Origin: Pseudomonas putida
Lineage (GTDB): Bacteria; Pseudomonadota; Gammaproteobacteria; Pseudomonadales; Pseudomonadaceae
DNA length: 64,000 nucleotides
Reading direction: 5' to 3'
Assembly (NCBI RefSeq): GCF_005080685.1
Contig: NZ_CP039371.1
Span: 2,294,001 to 2,358,000 of the forward strand
Positions 25,474 through 34,723 of this stretch are shown here, piece by piece. Positions within the stretch are counted from its first letter, which is position 1. Each line of letters opens with the position of its first letter. The notes under the pieces are model-generated. The model was not told the origin of the DNA, did no database searches, and worked only from the letters and a program-made list of their open reading frames with translations. The position numbers were made by a program, and so were the translations under genes.

Positions 25474-26778
25474 ATGAAGCCAGCCGCTTCGCCCCAGCCG
25501 CGCCGTGCCGCTGCCGCCGCATTCATCGGTACCATGATCGAGTGGTATGACTTCTACATCTACGCCACCGCTGCCGCGCTGGTGTTCGGCGCCTTGTTCT
25601 TCCCCTCGGACGACAGCCTGTTCAGCACCATGGCGGCCTTCGGCACCTTTGCCGTGGGCTTCTTCGCCCGCCCGCTGGGCGGCATCATCTTCGGCCACGT
25701 GGGCGATCGCATCGGGCGCAAGAAATCCCTGGTCATCACCCTGCTGATGATGGGCGTGGTCACCGTGTGCATCGGCCTGCTGCCGACCTACGCTCAGATC
25801 GGCGCCACCGCGCCGGTGCTGTTGATTCTCCTGCGCATCGTCCAAGGCATCGCCGTGGGCGGCGAGTGGGGTGGGGCGGTATTGATGGCCGGTGAACACG
25901 CGCCCAAGGGCCGTCGGACCTTCTTCGCCTCGTTCGCCCAGTTGGGCAGCCCGGCGGGCCTGATCCTTTCGCTGCTGGCCTTTGGCGCGGTGACCCGCCT
26001 GCCCGAAGCCGAGTTGATGAGCTGGGGTTGGCGCGTGCCGTTTCTGGCCAGCGCATTGCTGCTGTTGGTGGGCCTGGCGATCCGCCTGGGCGTCAACGAA
26101 TCGCCGGAGTTCCTTGCCAGTCGCGAAGCGGCGCACAAGGCCCAACGCAAGGAGCAAGCGCCGGTACTCGAAGTGCTACGCACTGCCTGGCGCCCACTGC
26201 TGCTGTGTATCGGCGCCAATACCCTGGGCATTGCCGGGGTCTACTTCACCAATACCTTCATGATCAGCTACACCACTCAGCAGCTGCACCTGGAGCGCTC
26301 GTTGATCCTCGAATGCCTGTTCTTCGTGGCGATCATCCAGTTCTGCATCCAGCCACTGGCCGCATGGTGTTCGGAAAAACTCGGTGCCACGCGCTTCCTG
26401 GCGCTGGTGTCGGTGCTGGCGATGGCCTCGCCGTATCCGATGTTCGTCCTGGTCAGCACTGGCGAGGGGCCGCTGATCGTGCTCGGTATCGCCCTGGCCG
26501 CAGCGTGCATGGCCTCGTTCTACGCGGTGATCGCCGGTTACGTCAGCGGCATGTTCGCCACCCGTGTGCGCTACACCGCCATTTCCCTGGCCTACCAGGT
26601 GTGCGGCGCCATCGCCGGCGGGCTGACCCCGCTGATCGGCACTTGGCTGGCCCATAGCTTTGTCGGCCAATGGTGGCCGATGGCGCTGTTCTACACGCTC
26701 ATTGCCAGCATCTCGCTGATCTGCGTGCTGGCCCTGGCGCGCCAGCATGCCCATGCCCAGCGCCTGGAACTGGCCTGA
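25474..26778 (+). CDS. MFS metabolite:H+ symporter (MHS family)
   Basis: 434 residues with 12 helices, preceded by AAAGGAG. The MHS signature is strong: GTMIEWYDFYIYATAAALVF, FARPLGGIIFGHVGDRIGRKK, RIVQGIAVGGEWGGAVLMAGEHAP. Relatives import shikimate, proline/betaine, alpha-ketoglutarate and similar acids. The operon partners (amidohydrolase, deacetylase) suggest it imports an N-acyl or carbamoyl amine or amino acid. First gene of a three-gene operon. Confidence 0.9.
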   Translation: MKPAASPQPRRAAAAAFIGTMIEWYDFYIYATAAALVFGALFFPSDDSLFSTMAAFGTFAVGFFARPLGGIIFGHVGDRIGRKKSLVITLLMMGVVTVCIGLLPTYAQIGATAPVLLILLRIVQGIAVGGEWGGAVLMAGEHAPKGRRTFFASFAQLGSPAGLILSLLAFGAVTRLPEAELMSWGWRVPFLASALLLLVGLAIRLGVNESPEFLASREAAHKAQRKEQAPVLEVLRTAWRPLLLCIGANTLGIAGVYFTNTFMISYTTQQLHLERSLILECLFFVAIIQFCIQPLAAWCSEKLGATRFLALVSVLAMASPYPMFVLVSTGEGPLIVLGIALAAACMASFYAVIAGYVSGMFATRVRYTAISLAYQVCGAIAGGLTPLIGTWLAHSFVGQWWPMALFYTLIASISLICVLALARQHAHAQRLELA

Positions 26779-26806
26779 TCTCGCATCGTTCAAGGAGACT
26801 CCATTC

Positions 26807-28048
26807 ATGTTGAAAAGCAACGGCGAACGCCTGTGGGCGAGCCTCATGGCCATGGCCGAAGTGGGCGCCACCGCGCGTGGTGGTAGCTGCCGCCTGGCAC
26901 TCAGCGACGAAGACAAAGCCGGCCGCGAACTGTTCAGCCACTGGTGCCGTGAGGCCGGCCTGAACCTGTCGGTGGATGCGATCGGCAACCTGTTTGCCCG
27001 CCGCGCCGGTACCGATCCGCACGCCGCACCCGTGATGATCGGCAGCCACCTCGATACCCAGCCCGAGGGTGGCCGTTTCGATGGCGTGTATGGCGTGCTG
27101 GCCGGCCTGGAGGTGGTACGCCGCCTCAACGACCTCGGTATCGCCACCCGTAAACCGCTGGAAATCGCGGTGTGGACCAACGAGGAGGGCGCACGCTTCA
27201 CCCCGGCCATGTTCGGTTCGGCGGTGTTCACCGGCACCCTCGACCTGGAGCAGGCCCTGGCGATTCGCGATGCCGACGGCATACGCGTTGCCGACGAACT
27301 GCAACGTACCGGTTACGCCGGTGACCGCCCGCTGGGTGGCAAGGTCGATGCCTACTTCGAGGCGCATATCGAGCAGGGCCCAATCCTCGAGGACAATGCC
27401 AAGTCCATCGGCGTGGTCAGCGGCGGCCAGGCCATTCGCTGGCTCGACGTGACCGTCGAAGGCATGGCCGCGCATGCCGGCACCACCCCGATGCCACTGC
27501 GCAAGGACGCCCTCTACGGCGCTGCGCGGATGATCCAGGCGGTGGAGCAACTGGCCGCCGACTTCGCCCCGGAAGGCCTGACCACAGTCGGCGAACTGTC
27601 GATCGCCAAGTCCTCGCGCAACACCATCCCTGGCCTGTTGCGCTTCACCGTGGACCTGCGCCACCACCGCGACGAGGCCATCGAGGCGATGGAGCGTGAT
27701 CTGGGCCAGGCGCTGCAAGCAATTGCCACCCAGCGTGGCTTGCAGGTGCGCATTGAGCGCCATTGGGTGAGCCCGGCGACGCCGTTCGATACCGAGTGCG
27801 TGGCAGCAGTGCAGCACGCCGTCGATGGCCTGGGCTACAGCCAGCAGCGCATCGTCAGCGGTGCCGGCCACGATGCCATCCTACTGGCCCGCTACTGCCC
27901 GACGGCAATGGTCTTCATCCCTTGCGTTGGCGGCCTGAGCCACAACGAAGCCGAAGATGTACTGCAGGACGACGCCCGCCAGGGTGCCGACGTATTGCTC
28001 AATGCCGTGCTGGCCCGTGCTGTCCAAGTTGAACGAGGAGATGCCTGA
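26807..28048 (+). CDS. M20-family Zn-dependent hydrolase (allantoate/N-carbamoyl-L-amino-acid amidohydrolase type)
   Basis: 413 residues from MLKSNGERLW (26807) after CAAGGAGA; the 20 upstream codons overlap the transporter gene. Dimetal ligands are visible in MIGSHLDTQPEGGRFDGVYG, WTNEEGARFTPAMFGS and EAHIEQGPILED, plus the late SGAGHDAILLAR. It hydrolyses the amide or ureido bond of N-carbamoyl amino acids, allantoate or a similar compound. It shares a TGATG junction with the next gene, so both enzymes act in one pathway. Confidence 0.9.
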   Translation: MLKSNGERLWASLMAMAEVGATARGGSCRLALSDEDKAGRELFSHWCREAGLNLSVDAIGNLFARRAGTDPHAAPVMIGSHLDTQPEGGRFDGVYGVLAGLEVVRRLNDLGIATRKPLEIAVWTNEEGARFTPAMFGSAVFTGTLDLEQALAIRDADGIRVADELQRTGYAGDRPLGGKVDAYFEAHIEQGPILEDNAKSIGVVSGGQAIRWLDVTVEGMAAHAGTTPMPLRKDALYGAARMIQAVEQLAADFAPEGLTTVGELSIAKSSRNTIPGLLRFTVDLRHHRDEAIEAMERDLGQALQAIATQRGLQVRIERHWVSPATPFDTECVAAVQHAVDGLGYSQQRIVSGAGHDAILLARYCPTAMVFIPCVGGLSHNEAEDVLQDDARQGADVLLNAVLARAVQVERGDA

Positions 28049-29070
28049 TGCGTTGCTACTTCCACCCCGAACAGCTGCTGCACCACCCGCGCAGCTACTA
28101 CTCGCGCGGTGCCATGCGCACCCCGCAGGAAGTCCCCGAACGTGCCCAACGCCTGCTGCAGGCAGCCAAGACCCTGGGCATGGACATCCGCCAGCCCGAC
28201 GACGCCGGCCTCGACCCGCTCAAGGCCGTGCACGGCGAGGCCTACCTGGCCTTCCTCGAAGAGGCCCATGCACGTTGGAAGGAAGTGCCCGAGGACTGGG
28301 GCGACGAGGTGATGTCGAACATCTTCGTGCGTGAACCCAACGCCTTGCGCGGCATTCTCGCCCAGGCTGGGCGCTACCTGGCCGATGGCAGTTGCCCGGT
28401 CGGCGAGAACACCTGGCGGTCGGCCTACTGGTCGGCGCAGAGCGCGGTGGCCGGTGCCAAGGCGATCCTCGATGGCGAGCCTGCCGCCTACGCCCTGTGC
28501 CGCCCGCCGGGGCACCATGCGCGCTTCGATGCCGCCGGGGGCTTCTGCTACATCAACAGCGCCGCGGTGGCCGCCCAGGTGCTGCGCGGCCGTTATGGTC
28601 GGGTGGCGATCCTCGATACCGACATGCACCACGGCCAGGGCATCCAGGAGATCTTCTACGATCGTAACGATGTACTGTACGTCTCGACCCATGGTGACCC
28701 GACCAACTTCTACCCGGGCGTGGCAGGGTACGAGGACGAGCGCGGCGTAGGTGCGGGGGAGGGCTACAACGTCAACCTGCCCATGCCCCATGGCGCCAGC
28801 GAGGCCGACTTCCTGGCGCAGCTGGACGTGGCCCTTGCGGCCGTGAAGGACTTCGGTGCCGAGGCACTGGTGCTGTCGCTGGGCTTCGACATCTACGAGC
28901 TGGACCCGCAGACCAAGGTGGCGGTGACCACAGCAGGGTTCGCCACCCTGGGCGAGCGTATTCGCGGGCTGGGCCTGCCGTGCCTGATCGTGCAGGAGGG
29001 CGGGTACCATCTGCAAAGCCTGGAGGCGAATGCGCAGGCGTTCTTCGCCGAGCCTGCGGCCTGGCGCTGA
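28048..29070 (+). CDS. Acetylpolyamine amidohydrolase-like deacetylase (histone-deacetylase superfamily)
   Basis: 340 residues, start overlapping the previous stop by one base. The class II-like deacetylase core is complete: CRPPGHHARFDAAGGFCYIN (tandem His), AILDTDMHHGQG (zinc Asp/His), SLGFDIYELDP (zinc Asp) and the late QEGGYHL. The N-terminal AMRTPQEVPERAQRL loop is typical of AphA-type acetylpolyamine hydrolases. It should release acetate from acetylated polyamines or other N-acetyl amines, consistent with an operon for using an acylated amine as carbon and nitrogen source. Confidence 0.9.
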   Translation: MRCYFHPEQLLHHPRSYYSRGAMRTPQEVPERAQRLLQAAKTLGMDIRQPDDAGLDPLKAVHGEAYLAFLEEAHARWKEVPEDWGDEVMSNIFVREPNALRGILAQAGRYLADGSCPVGENTWRSAYWSAQSAVAGAKAILDGEPAAYALCRPPGHHARFDAAGGFCYINSAAVAAQVLRGRYGRVAILDTDMHHGQGIQEIFYDRNDVLYVSTHGDPTNFYPGVAGYEDERGVGAGEGYNVNLPMPHGASEADFLAQLDVALAAVKDFGAEALVLSLGFDIYELDPQTKVAVTTAGFATLGERIRGLGLPCLIVQEGGYHLQSLEANAQAFFAEPAAWR

Positions 29071-29164
29071 GAGCGTTTGGCGAGTCGGCATAAACCGTGC
29101 ATCGCGCTGGATCGACGTAACCTCGCGGTTATCCGCCACCCAGCGCTCAGGATGTTCGTTCGCC

Positions 29165-29713
29165 ATGACCGACAGTTCTCCCTCATTGGACGATGCGCCC
29201 TATGTCAATCTCCTGCAGAAATTGCCGGGCCCGGTGACAGTGGGTCAGCCGCTTGTCATCAATCCGGACGACTATCTGGAGACCGCGGTGGGTCGGGTGT
29301 TCACGGCTGAGCGCAACCAGCGCGCCTGGGAACGAGCCTGGGCGCGCTTGCGCAGTGAGTTGGCAGCCGCCCGGCCCGGCACTCACGTGTACCTGGTGAT
29401 GGGGGTTCAAGGCTCCGGCAAGTCGCGCTGGGTGGTAGACAATCTCGGCAGGCTCGGTCCTACCGCCATCGTCTTCGACGCTGCACTGCCCGCGCGCCTT
29501 CATCGGCAGAAGCTGCTCGCAATAGCACAGGCGTTCGCCGTGCCGGTGATCGCGGTGTTCATCCGCGCGCCGCTGGATCTGGCGCTCCAACGAAACGCCC
29601 AGCGGACCGTCGACAAGCGTGTGCCGGAGGCGGCGGTCAGGAGTGTGTTCAGCTTGTTGGAACCACCTTCGAAAGAGGAAGGGTTCATCTGGGTGGAGAC
29701 GGTCGAGCAATGA
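29165..29713 (+). CDS. P-loop ATPase/kinase, zeta-toxin-like
   Basis: 182 residues from MTDSSPSLDDAPY (29165). Walker A is GVQGSGKSRW (about residue 80). A later hhhhD-type strand (PTAIVFDAALP) and a lid-like Arg region (LALQRNAQRT) fit the zeta-toxin/polynucleotide-kinase-like P-loop fold, without a visible antitoxin. The N-terminal 70 residues match nothing I know. It is followed by a HIT-family gene 40 bases on. Confidence 0.7.
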   Translation: MTDSSPSLDDAPYVNLLQKLPGPVTVGQPLVINPDDYLETAVGRVFTAERNQRAWERAWARLRSELAAARPGTHVYLVMGVQGSGKSRWVVDNLGRLGPTAIVFDAALPARLHRQKLLAIAQAFAVPVIAVFIRAPLDLALQRNAQRTVDKRVPEAAVRSVFSLLEPPSKEEGFIWVETVEQ

Positions 29714-29753
29714 GTAATGCACACTGTGTCAGAAGGTATTGAAAGGAATCGCC

Positions 29754-30257
29754 ATGCCGCTAATTGAAAGTCAGCTACATATACCGCAATCATTCATCGT
29801 TCACGAAACCGACCACTGGGTACTGAACCACAGCTTCGCCTCAGCGCTGCCGGGGTACCTGATCCTGGGCGCAAAAGCGCCGGTGGATTCACTGGCCGAC
29901 CTGCAGCCGGCAGCACTGCACGAATTCGGCGAACTGTTAGCGCGTGCCCAGCGCATCATGCAAGACACGCTCACGCCTGAGCGGTTGTATATCAGCCGGT
30001 ATGGTCATTCGCCGGGCTATCCAGTCCACTTCCACCTGATTCCTGTCTATACGTGGGTGGAAAAGCTGTTCTGGGCAGACCAGCGCTACCGCCTGTTGCA
30101 GTCCTTCGCCAATCCGGAGAAAGCCCAGACCCGCACCGATGGCGCGGAACTCACCCTGTTCATCTGGCGCGAATTTGGTGAGAAGCAGGTGCCACCCCCT
30201 GTCGACGGCCCGTCAATCGAACAGGTTATCGAGCAGTTGCGCGTGGCGTTCGCCTGA
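29754..30257 (+). CDS. HIT-family protein
   Basis: 167 residues from MPLIESQLHIPQSF (29754) with GAAAGGAA before it. HIT-like elements are VLNHSFASALPGYLILGAKA and the histidine triad HFHLIPVY (two of the usual three His, preceded by GYPV). The C-terminal extension is acidic. It would hydrolyse or transfer nucleoside phosphoramidates or dinucleotides. Convergent with the next gene (9 bases apart). Confidence 0.75.
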   Translation: MPLIESQLHIPQSFIVHETDHWVLNHSFASALPGYLILGAKAPVDSLADLQPAALHEFGELLARAQRIMQDTLTPERLYISRYGHSPGYPVHFHLIPVYTWVEKLFWADQRYRLLQSFANPEKAQTRTDGAELTLFIWREFGEKQVPPPVDGPSIEQVIEQLRVAFA

Positions 30258-30266
30258 GAGTGCGGA

Positions 30267-30833
30267 TCATTCGAGCGGGGCGATTAGTCTGAGCCAGTGC
30301 CAACGAGCGCGATAACTGTCGGCCTTTCTGGCGAAGAGTTCTGGCTGGGGGAAGTGCGGGTTGATCCGCAGGACGCCATGTTGCACATCTTCCAACCCGT
30401 AAGGTGCGTAGATCTCGCCGGTATTGGCCTCTAGGCCGATGGCGGTCCCGGCAATCAGAAAGCGGTCGATGCCTTCGCGAGCCGATTGCAACGGTGAATA
30501 ATCGCCGCCGAAGCGCTGCTTGAACCAGAGATGCACCCGCGCCTGATTGCGTAGCTCGACGTTCACGCCCAGGTCAGCGAATAGCGACTTTGCTGCCCGG
30601 ATAACAGCGTCCTCCGCCTCCCATGACAGATCTTCGTCGAAATAGAACACGTCGTAATCATTGACTCCCCAGCCCAATGGCAGACCTGACTGACGGTTCC
30701 AGACCGCTTGAAACAGGCATCCCGCGGTAAGGAGGCACTGATCGAGCTTGAGCGCTGGTAGGCGAGCGGCGATTTCAGCGTTGATCGGGTTGGCCAATGC
30801 GGTAGCGAGCAGATCGTTGGCAGTCATTGTCAT
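30267..30833 (-). CDS. Nucleotidyltransferase-fold protein (DUF925/COG3575)
   Basis: 188 residues. LKLDQCLLTAGCLFQAVWNRQSG and GWGVNDYDVFYFDEDLSWEAED are the family's G-S/C and D-x-D-type motifs, followed by NQARVHLWFKQRFG and the substrate-side REGIDRFLIAGTAIG. Function uncharacterised in general. The 298 bases beyond its start hold only weak short ORFs. Confidence 0.85.
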   Translation of the reverse strand: MTMTANDLLATALANPINAEIAARLPALKLDQCLLTAGCLFQAVWNRQSGLPLGWGVNDYDVFYFDEDLSWEAEDAVIRAAKSLFADLGVNVELRNQARVHLWFKQRFGGDYSPLQSAREGIDRFLIAGTAIGLEANTGEIYAPYGLEDVQHGVLRINPHFPQPELFARKADSYRARWHWLRLIAPLE

Positions 30834-31131
30834 GGGTTTCCTATTGGCGCGGTAAGTGCAGCTCGGTACGCGCTAGAAGCTAACCAGCTCGGACCCGAGG
30901 GGGCGTGGATTTTGTGCAATATCGTGCAATATCGATACCGCTGTTGCCCCCTCCATCCAGCACCCCTCCAATCCAGACCTTGAGCAATGCCATGCATGAA
31001 ACACGTAATCGCCACCTCGCAGATGTTGTCGACTTCGCTGACGTGCTTCAACTTAGGTGCGCAGTGGATGTGTCTGAAAGATCGCATAATGTCTGGCAAC
31101 TGTTGCAATCAAGACAACAGGAGGCTTCTGC
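30834..31131. other. Gap without supported gene
   Basis: A plus-strand ORF (30905-31135) has no ribosome site and no domain. The last 20 bases hold the AACAGGAGGCTT ribosome site of the acetyltransferase gene. Confidence 0.6.
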
Positions 31132-32321
31132 GTGACTAGCTGGCCAGCAGATCCACATGACCGTGACGTGGCATTCATGCGTTCAGAAAAGGATTCGGTT
31201 CTGATATTCAAGTCGATCGATTTGGATACCCACATCGACCTCTGTATACGTTTTCGCATCGACACTGCCATCTGCGCATTCGGTACAGCTGAGCGCTTCA
31301 TGAACCCGATGGAAAGGGGGCCGAACGTTACGCGGCTTGGCTACGCGCCCGAGCCGAGCTACTCCCAGGCAGCATGGTCCACTTGTGGCGGGATGAGGCG
31401 ATAATCGGGCAGATCGAAATGGGGCTGGTACCGAGTGACCCAAGCATCGGCTACGTCAACCTGTTCTACCTCACCCCCGAAACACGCGGGAAGGGGCTGG
31501 GGGTACTGTTGGAAGCCTATGCCTGGGCGTACCTGAGCGGTTTGGGTTGCAGTGCGCTACGGCTCTCAGTCAGTCCGTCCAACAAAGCTGCGTGGATGTT
31601 TTGCGACAAACACGGCTGGCAGGATCTTGGTCCTCGTGGGGACGAAGCTGCGGTGCACCTGCTAGAAAAACGGATGGCCGATCCACAACGCCTACACGGC
31701 AATGAGGCGGTATGGACGAACACGCTCACACCTACATTGCCTGTGCCGTTGATTCTGCAAAGCGAGCGACTGACGTTGGTCCCCGCTGACGTTCGGTTGG
31801 CTGGGCGGCTGGTCGATGCGTTGAACGCGAGTTATGAACTGCACCGTGATTTTCTGCTTTGGAGCCAGCCGTACTGGTCGCAACAGGAAGCAGAGCAAAG
31901 TTTGCAACGCGCTGCGAAGGACTTCTTTCTTCCGACGGGCGAGAAACGCTATTTCGTTCTATCTCGCAGCGAGGCGGGACAGATTGTCGGTTGCATCGGA
32001 TTGCTCCCCCGCTCCGGAGCTCCCGAACAATTCGAGATAGGTTACTGGGCTAGCCAGCCTCATGCCGGCAAGGGACTGATGAAGGAAGCACTGACCCGCA
32101 TGGTAGCGGCTCTGAGTGGGTATTCGCTCTATCTCACTGCTGCTTCAGCGAACGAGGCGAGTCAGCGGCTCGCCGAGTCGGTGGGCTTTCGGCGGATAGA
32201 CGTCATCGTTGGCGCGCGGCGATCGGAGAAGTACGGGGTGTGTGACACCTTCGTGTATCGCCGGCCGGCTGCGGCTGATGGTGCTGTGATGCCTAGCTGT
32301 CCAAACTTGGTCAGGCCCTGA
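31132..32321 (+). pseudogene. Tandem GNAT acetyltransferase, frameshifted
   Basis: GTG start at 31132 after GGAGGCTTCTGC. Frame 1 (31132-31404) gives SWPADPHDRDVAFMRSEKDS ... CIRFRIDTAICAFGTAERF, a typical GNAT N-terminus. It goes off frame at the G5 run 31316-31320. The other frame then reads AERYAAWLRARAELLPGSMV and continues through QIEMGLVPSDPSIGYVNLFY. Adding one G restores a 396-residue protein. Domain 2 (from about LILQSERLTLVPADV) is a RimJ/RimL-type GNAT ending in ASANEASQRLAESVGFRRID. So two acetyltransferase domains are fused. Either a real frameshift or a base-call error in the homopolymer. Confidence 0.85.
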
Positions 32322-32395
32322 CTGCCAACTGTCTCGATCTGTTCAGCAAACCGCTCTACCTAGTGCTTTTTCGGGCTTTTCAGGCCGTTTTTCGC

Positions 32396-32411
32396 TGGCA
32401 TGTTCCGTGCT
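32396..32411 (+). promoter_or_regulatory. Sigma-54 promoter of the first sulfur-type TonB receptor
   Basis: TGGCATGTTCCGTGCT: GG at 32397, GC at 32409, 10 bases between. The predicted transcript starts about 57 bases before the ATG. Confidence 0.8.
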
Positions 32412-32478
32412 CTATCGCTTGTGCCAACTCAGCGTCTCCCCGTGAGGCGCTGGATAATGAGTCAAGCAGGAGTCAGGA

Positions 32479-34680
32479 ATGAGAAAGGCAGGAGCATCAC
32501 TTTCACCGGCGCGTGGCCGGTTGCCAACGGCCTTGGGTGCAGGCGCAACGTTTTTCCTGGTCGGTCAGTTGCACGCGGCTTCTGCCGATGTGAGTGACGC
32601 CAGTCAATCTGGCCCGACCAGCCAGCTGAGTACCGTGGTCGTCGAAGGAGGCAAGCTCGACGACAGCCAGAAGGCCGAACTTGCCCTCAAGGAGGTGGCG
32701 GGCGGGGTCAACTTCATCGACGCCAAGACGGTCGAGCAAGGCCGGGTGTCGACTGCCACCGATGTGTTCGCCCTGCAGCCTGGGGTGATCGCGACGCAAG
32801 GTGGGGGCAACAACGACGGTGGCCGCATTTCGATCCGCGGCTCCGGCATCAACAAAGGGGTGGGGTATTTCCGCGCCGGGATCTTCTTCCTGTTCGATGG
32901 CCTGCCGGTTTCGGGCCCCGGTGGTACGCCCTACGAACTGTTCGAGCCGCTGGGCCTGAGCCATACCGAAATCCTGCGCGGCGCCAACGCCTTCGATATC
33001 GGCTCCCTGTACCTGGGTGGCGCGATCAACTATGTGACCAAGACCGGCTACGACGCCGCGCCCTTGCAGGTTCGCTACGAAGCGGGCAGCTATGGGTACC
33101 AGAAGCGTCAGATCAGCTCCGGCCAGGTGCTGGGGCCGCTGGACTACTACGTCAGCCTCACCGACTCGTCGTCCGATGGGTTCCAGGATCAGACCCGAGG
33201 CAAGAGTGCGGGCTTTGCCGGTAACGTCGGCTACCAGTTCTCGCCGCAACTGAAAACGCGCCTGTACTACCGCTATCGCACCACCGACAACGAAACCCCG
33301 GGCTACATCACCAAGGCTCAATTGAAGGACGATCCGAAGCAGGCCAACCCGACCAGCGTCAACGTCCGCGCGCATCGCAAGCAGCCTGGCTCGACCTGGG
33401 TGGGCAGCAAGACCCAGTACACCTTCGACGACGATTCGCACCTGGAATTCGGGTTGGTCTATCACGACTACCCCATCGATGCGCGGCAGGGCGTCAACCG
33501 CACGACCTGGGGCTTCACCGATTACTCGACCAGCCTGAAATACGATCGCCTGGACAGCCTGTTCGGCAAGAACAGCGTCACCCGCCTCAACCTGCTGCGT
33601 ACCGAGCACTTGAACGCCTACGCCAAAACCTCCGTGCGGATACCGACCGGGGTCACGGCGGGACTGCCAGTGGGCAGCGAGGTGCGCAAGGCCGAGTACC
33701 AGGGCTCCGACACCGTGCTGAGTGCCAGCAACGAAACCGAAGTGATCAATGAGAAGCTCTGGCTCAGTGCTGGCGTGTCCGCCGTCAACTTCGAGCGCAA
33801 AGGGCGGGTGTCGTATCCGGTCGGGGGCGAGGCCGACAACCCGAACAACCCGGTCGAGACGAACGACTGGGAGTTCGCTCCGCGTATCGGCGTGCGCTAT
33901 GCAATAACCCCCGACTGGCAGCTGTTCGGTAACCTCAGCCGCACGGTGGAGGCGCAGCAGTCCTGGGCGTTCATCTCGGGCGCTCAGGTGTTCACCTCAG
34001 GTCCCGCGACAGGCCTGAACTCCGGCGGCCAGGAACTCAAGCCGCAAATCGCCGACACGCTCGAGTTCGGTACCCGTGGCCAGCTCGGCGGGACGGCCTG
34101 GGACCTGACGTTCTATCGCTCCCATGTGCAGGACGAGCTGCTCTCGGTGATCATTCGCGAGGCGACATCCACGGCCGATGCGCTCACGTCCGAGTACAAC
34201 GCCAGCAAGACCATCCACCAGGGTGTCGAACTGGGACTCGATTCGCTGCTGTGGGCAAACGACGGCAATAGCCTGCACCTGCGCCAGTCCTACACCTACA
34301 GCGATTTCTTCTACCGTGATGACGATCAATTCGGTAGCAACCGTCTGCCCGGCATTCCCAAGCACAACTACCAGGCGCAGCTGCGCTATGACTTCAACAG
34401 CGGCGTCTACGTCGGTGTGAACACCTACTATGCCTCCAAGACGCCGGTCGACTTCGCCAACACCGCAACGGCGGGCTCCTACAACCTGTGGGGTGCGACC
34501 GTAGGCTGGGACTCGCCGAAGAAGGACTGGTCGGTCTACCTGGACCTGCGCAACCTCACCGATGAGAAATATGCCGCGTCCATCAGCCCGACCTACGATG
34601 CCAAGGGCACTGACCCTCGGACGATCATTCCGGGTGACGGGTTCGGGGCTTATGCTGGCGTGCAGTACAACTTCTGGTGA
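32479..34680 (+). CDS. TonB-dependent receptor, sigma-54-controlled
   Basis: 733 residues without STN domain. A signal peptide ends near QLHAASA. The plug has VFALQPGVIATQGGG, ISIRGSGINKG, FLFDGLPVSGPGGTPYE and LRGANAFDIGSLYLGGAINY. The barrel ends in an aromatic residue (QYNFW). It imports a ligand across the outer membrane using TonB energy. No Fur box was found upstream; a sigma-54 element is present instead. The product resembles the receptor at 57953 closely enough (GxNAFxxxxLxLGGAINxV, NLTDEKYA/NLTNERYA) to be a paralogue. Ligand: probably the organosulfur compound handled by the neighbouring operons (inference). Confidence 0.9.
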   Translation: MRKAGASLSPARGRLPTALGAGATFFLVGQLHAASADVSDASQSGPTSQLSTVVVEGGKLDDSQKAELALKEVAGGVNFIDAKTVEQGRVSTATDVFALQPGVIATQGGGNNDGGRISIRGSGINKGVGYFRAGIFFLFDGLPVSGPGGTPYELFEPLGLSHTEILRGANAFDIGSLYLGGAINYVTKTGYDAAPLQVRYEAGSYGYQKRQISSGQVLGPLDYYVSLTDSSSDGFQDQTRGKSAGFAGNVGYQFSPQLKTRLYYRYRTTDNETPGYITKAQLKDDPKQANPTSVNVRAHRKQPGSTWVGSKTQYTFDDDSHLEFGLVYHDYPIDARQGVNRTTWGFTDYSTSLKYDRLDSLFGKNSVTRLNLLRTEHLNAYAKTSVRIPTGVTAGLPVGSEVRKAEYQGSDTVLSASNETEVINEKLWLSAGVSAVNFERKGRVSYPVGGEADNPNNPVETNDWEFAPRIGVRYAITPDWQLFGNLSRTVEAQQSWAFISGAQVFTSGPATGLNSGGQELKPQIADTLEFGTRGQLGGTAWDLTFYRSHVQDELLSVIIREATSTADALTSEYNASKTIHQGVELGLDSLLWANDGNSLHLRQSYTYSDFFYRDDDQFGSNRLPGIPKHNYQAQLRYDFNSGVYVGVNTYYASKTPVDFANTATAGSYNLWGATVGWDSPKKDWSVYLDLRNLTDEKYAASISPTYDAKGTDPRTIIPGDGFGAYAGVQYNFW

Positions 34681-34688
34681 TCGACCTG

Positions 34689-34711
34689 AGCCGCAGCGTT
34701 TCGGTGCGGCT
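34689..34711 (+). terminator. Terminator-like hairpin after the receptor
   Basis: AGCCGCA (34689-34695) pairs with TGCGGCT (34705-34711) and is followed by TT. It lies between convergent genes. Confidence 0.5.
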
Positions 34712-34723
34712 TTCGCGACGGCA

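Noticed and set aside
32327..32345. AACTG-N7-CTGTT as a fourth activator site before the first receptor
   Set aside because: Half-site spacing and orientation differ from the other three, so the match is probably chance.
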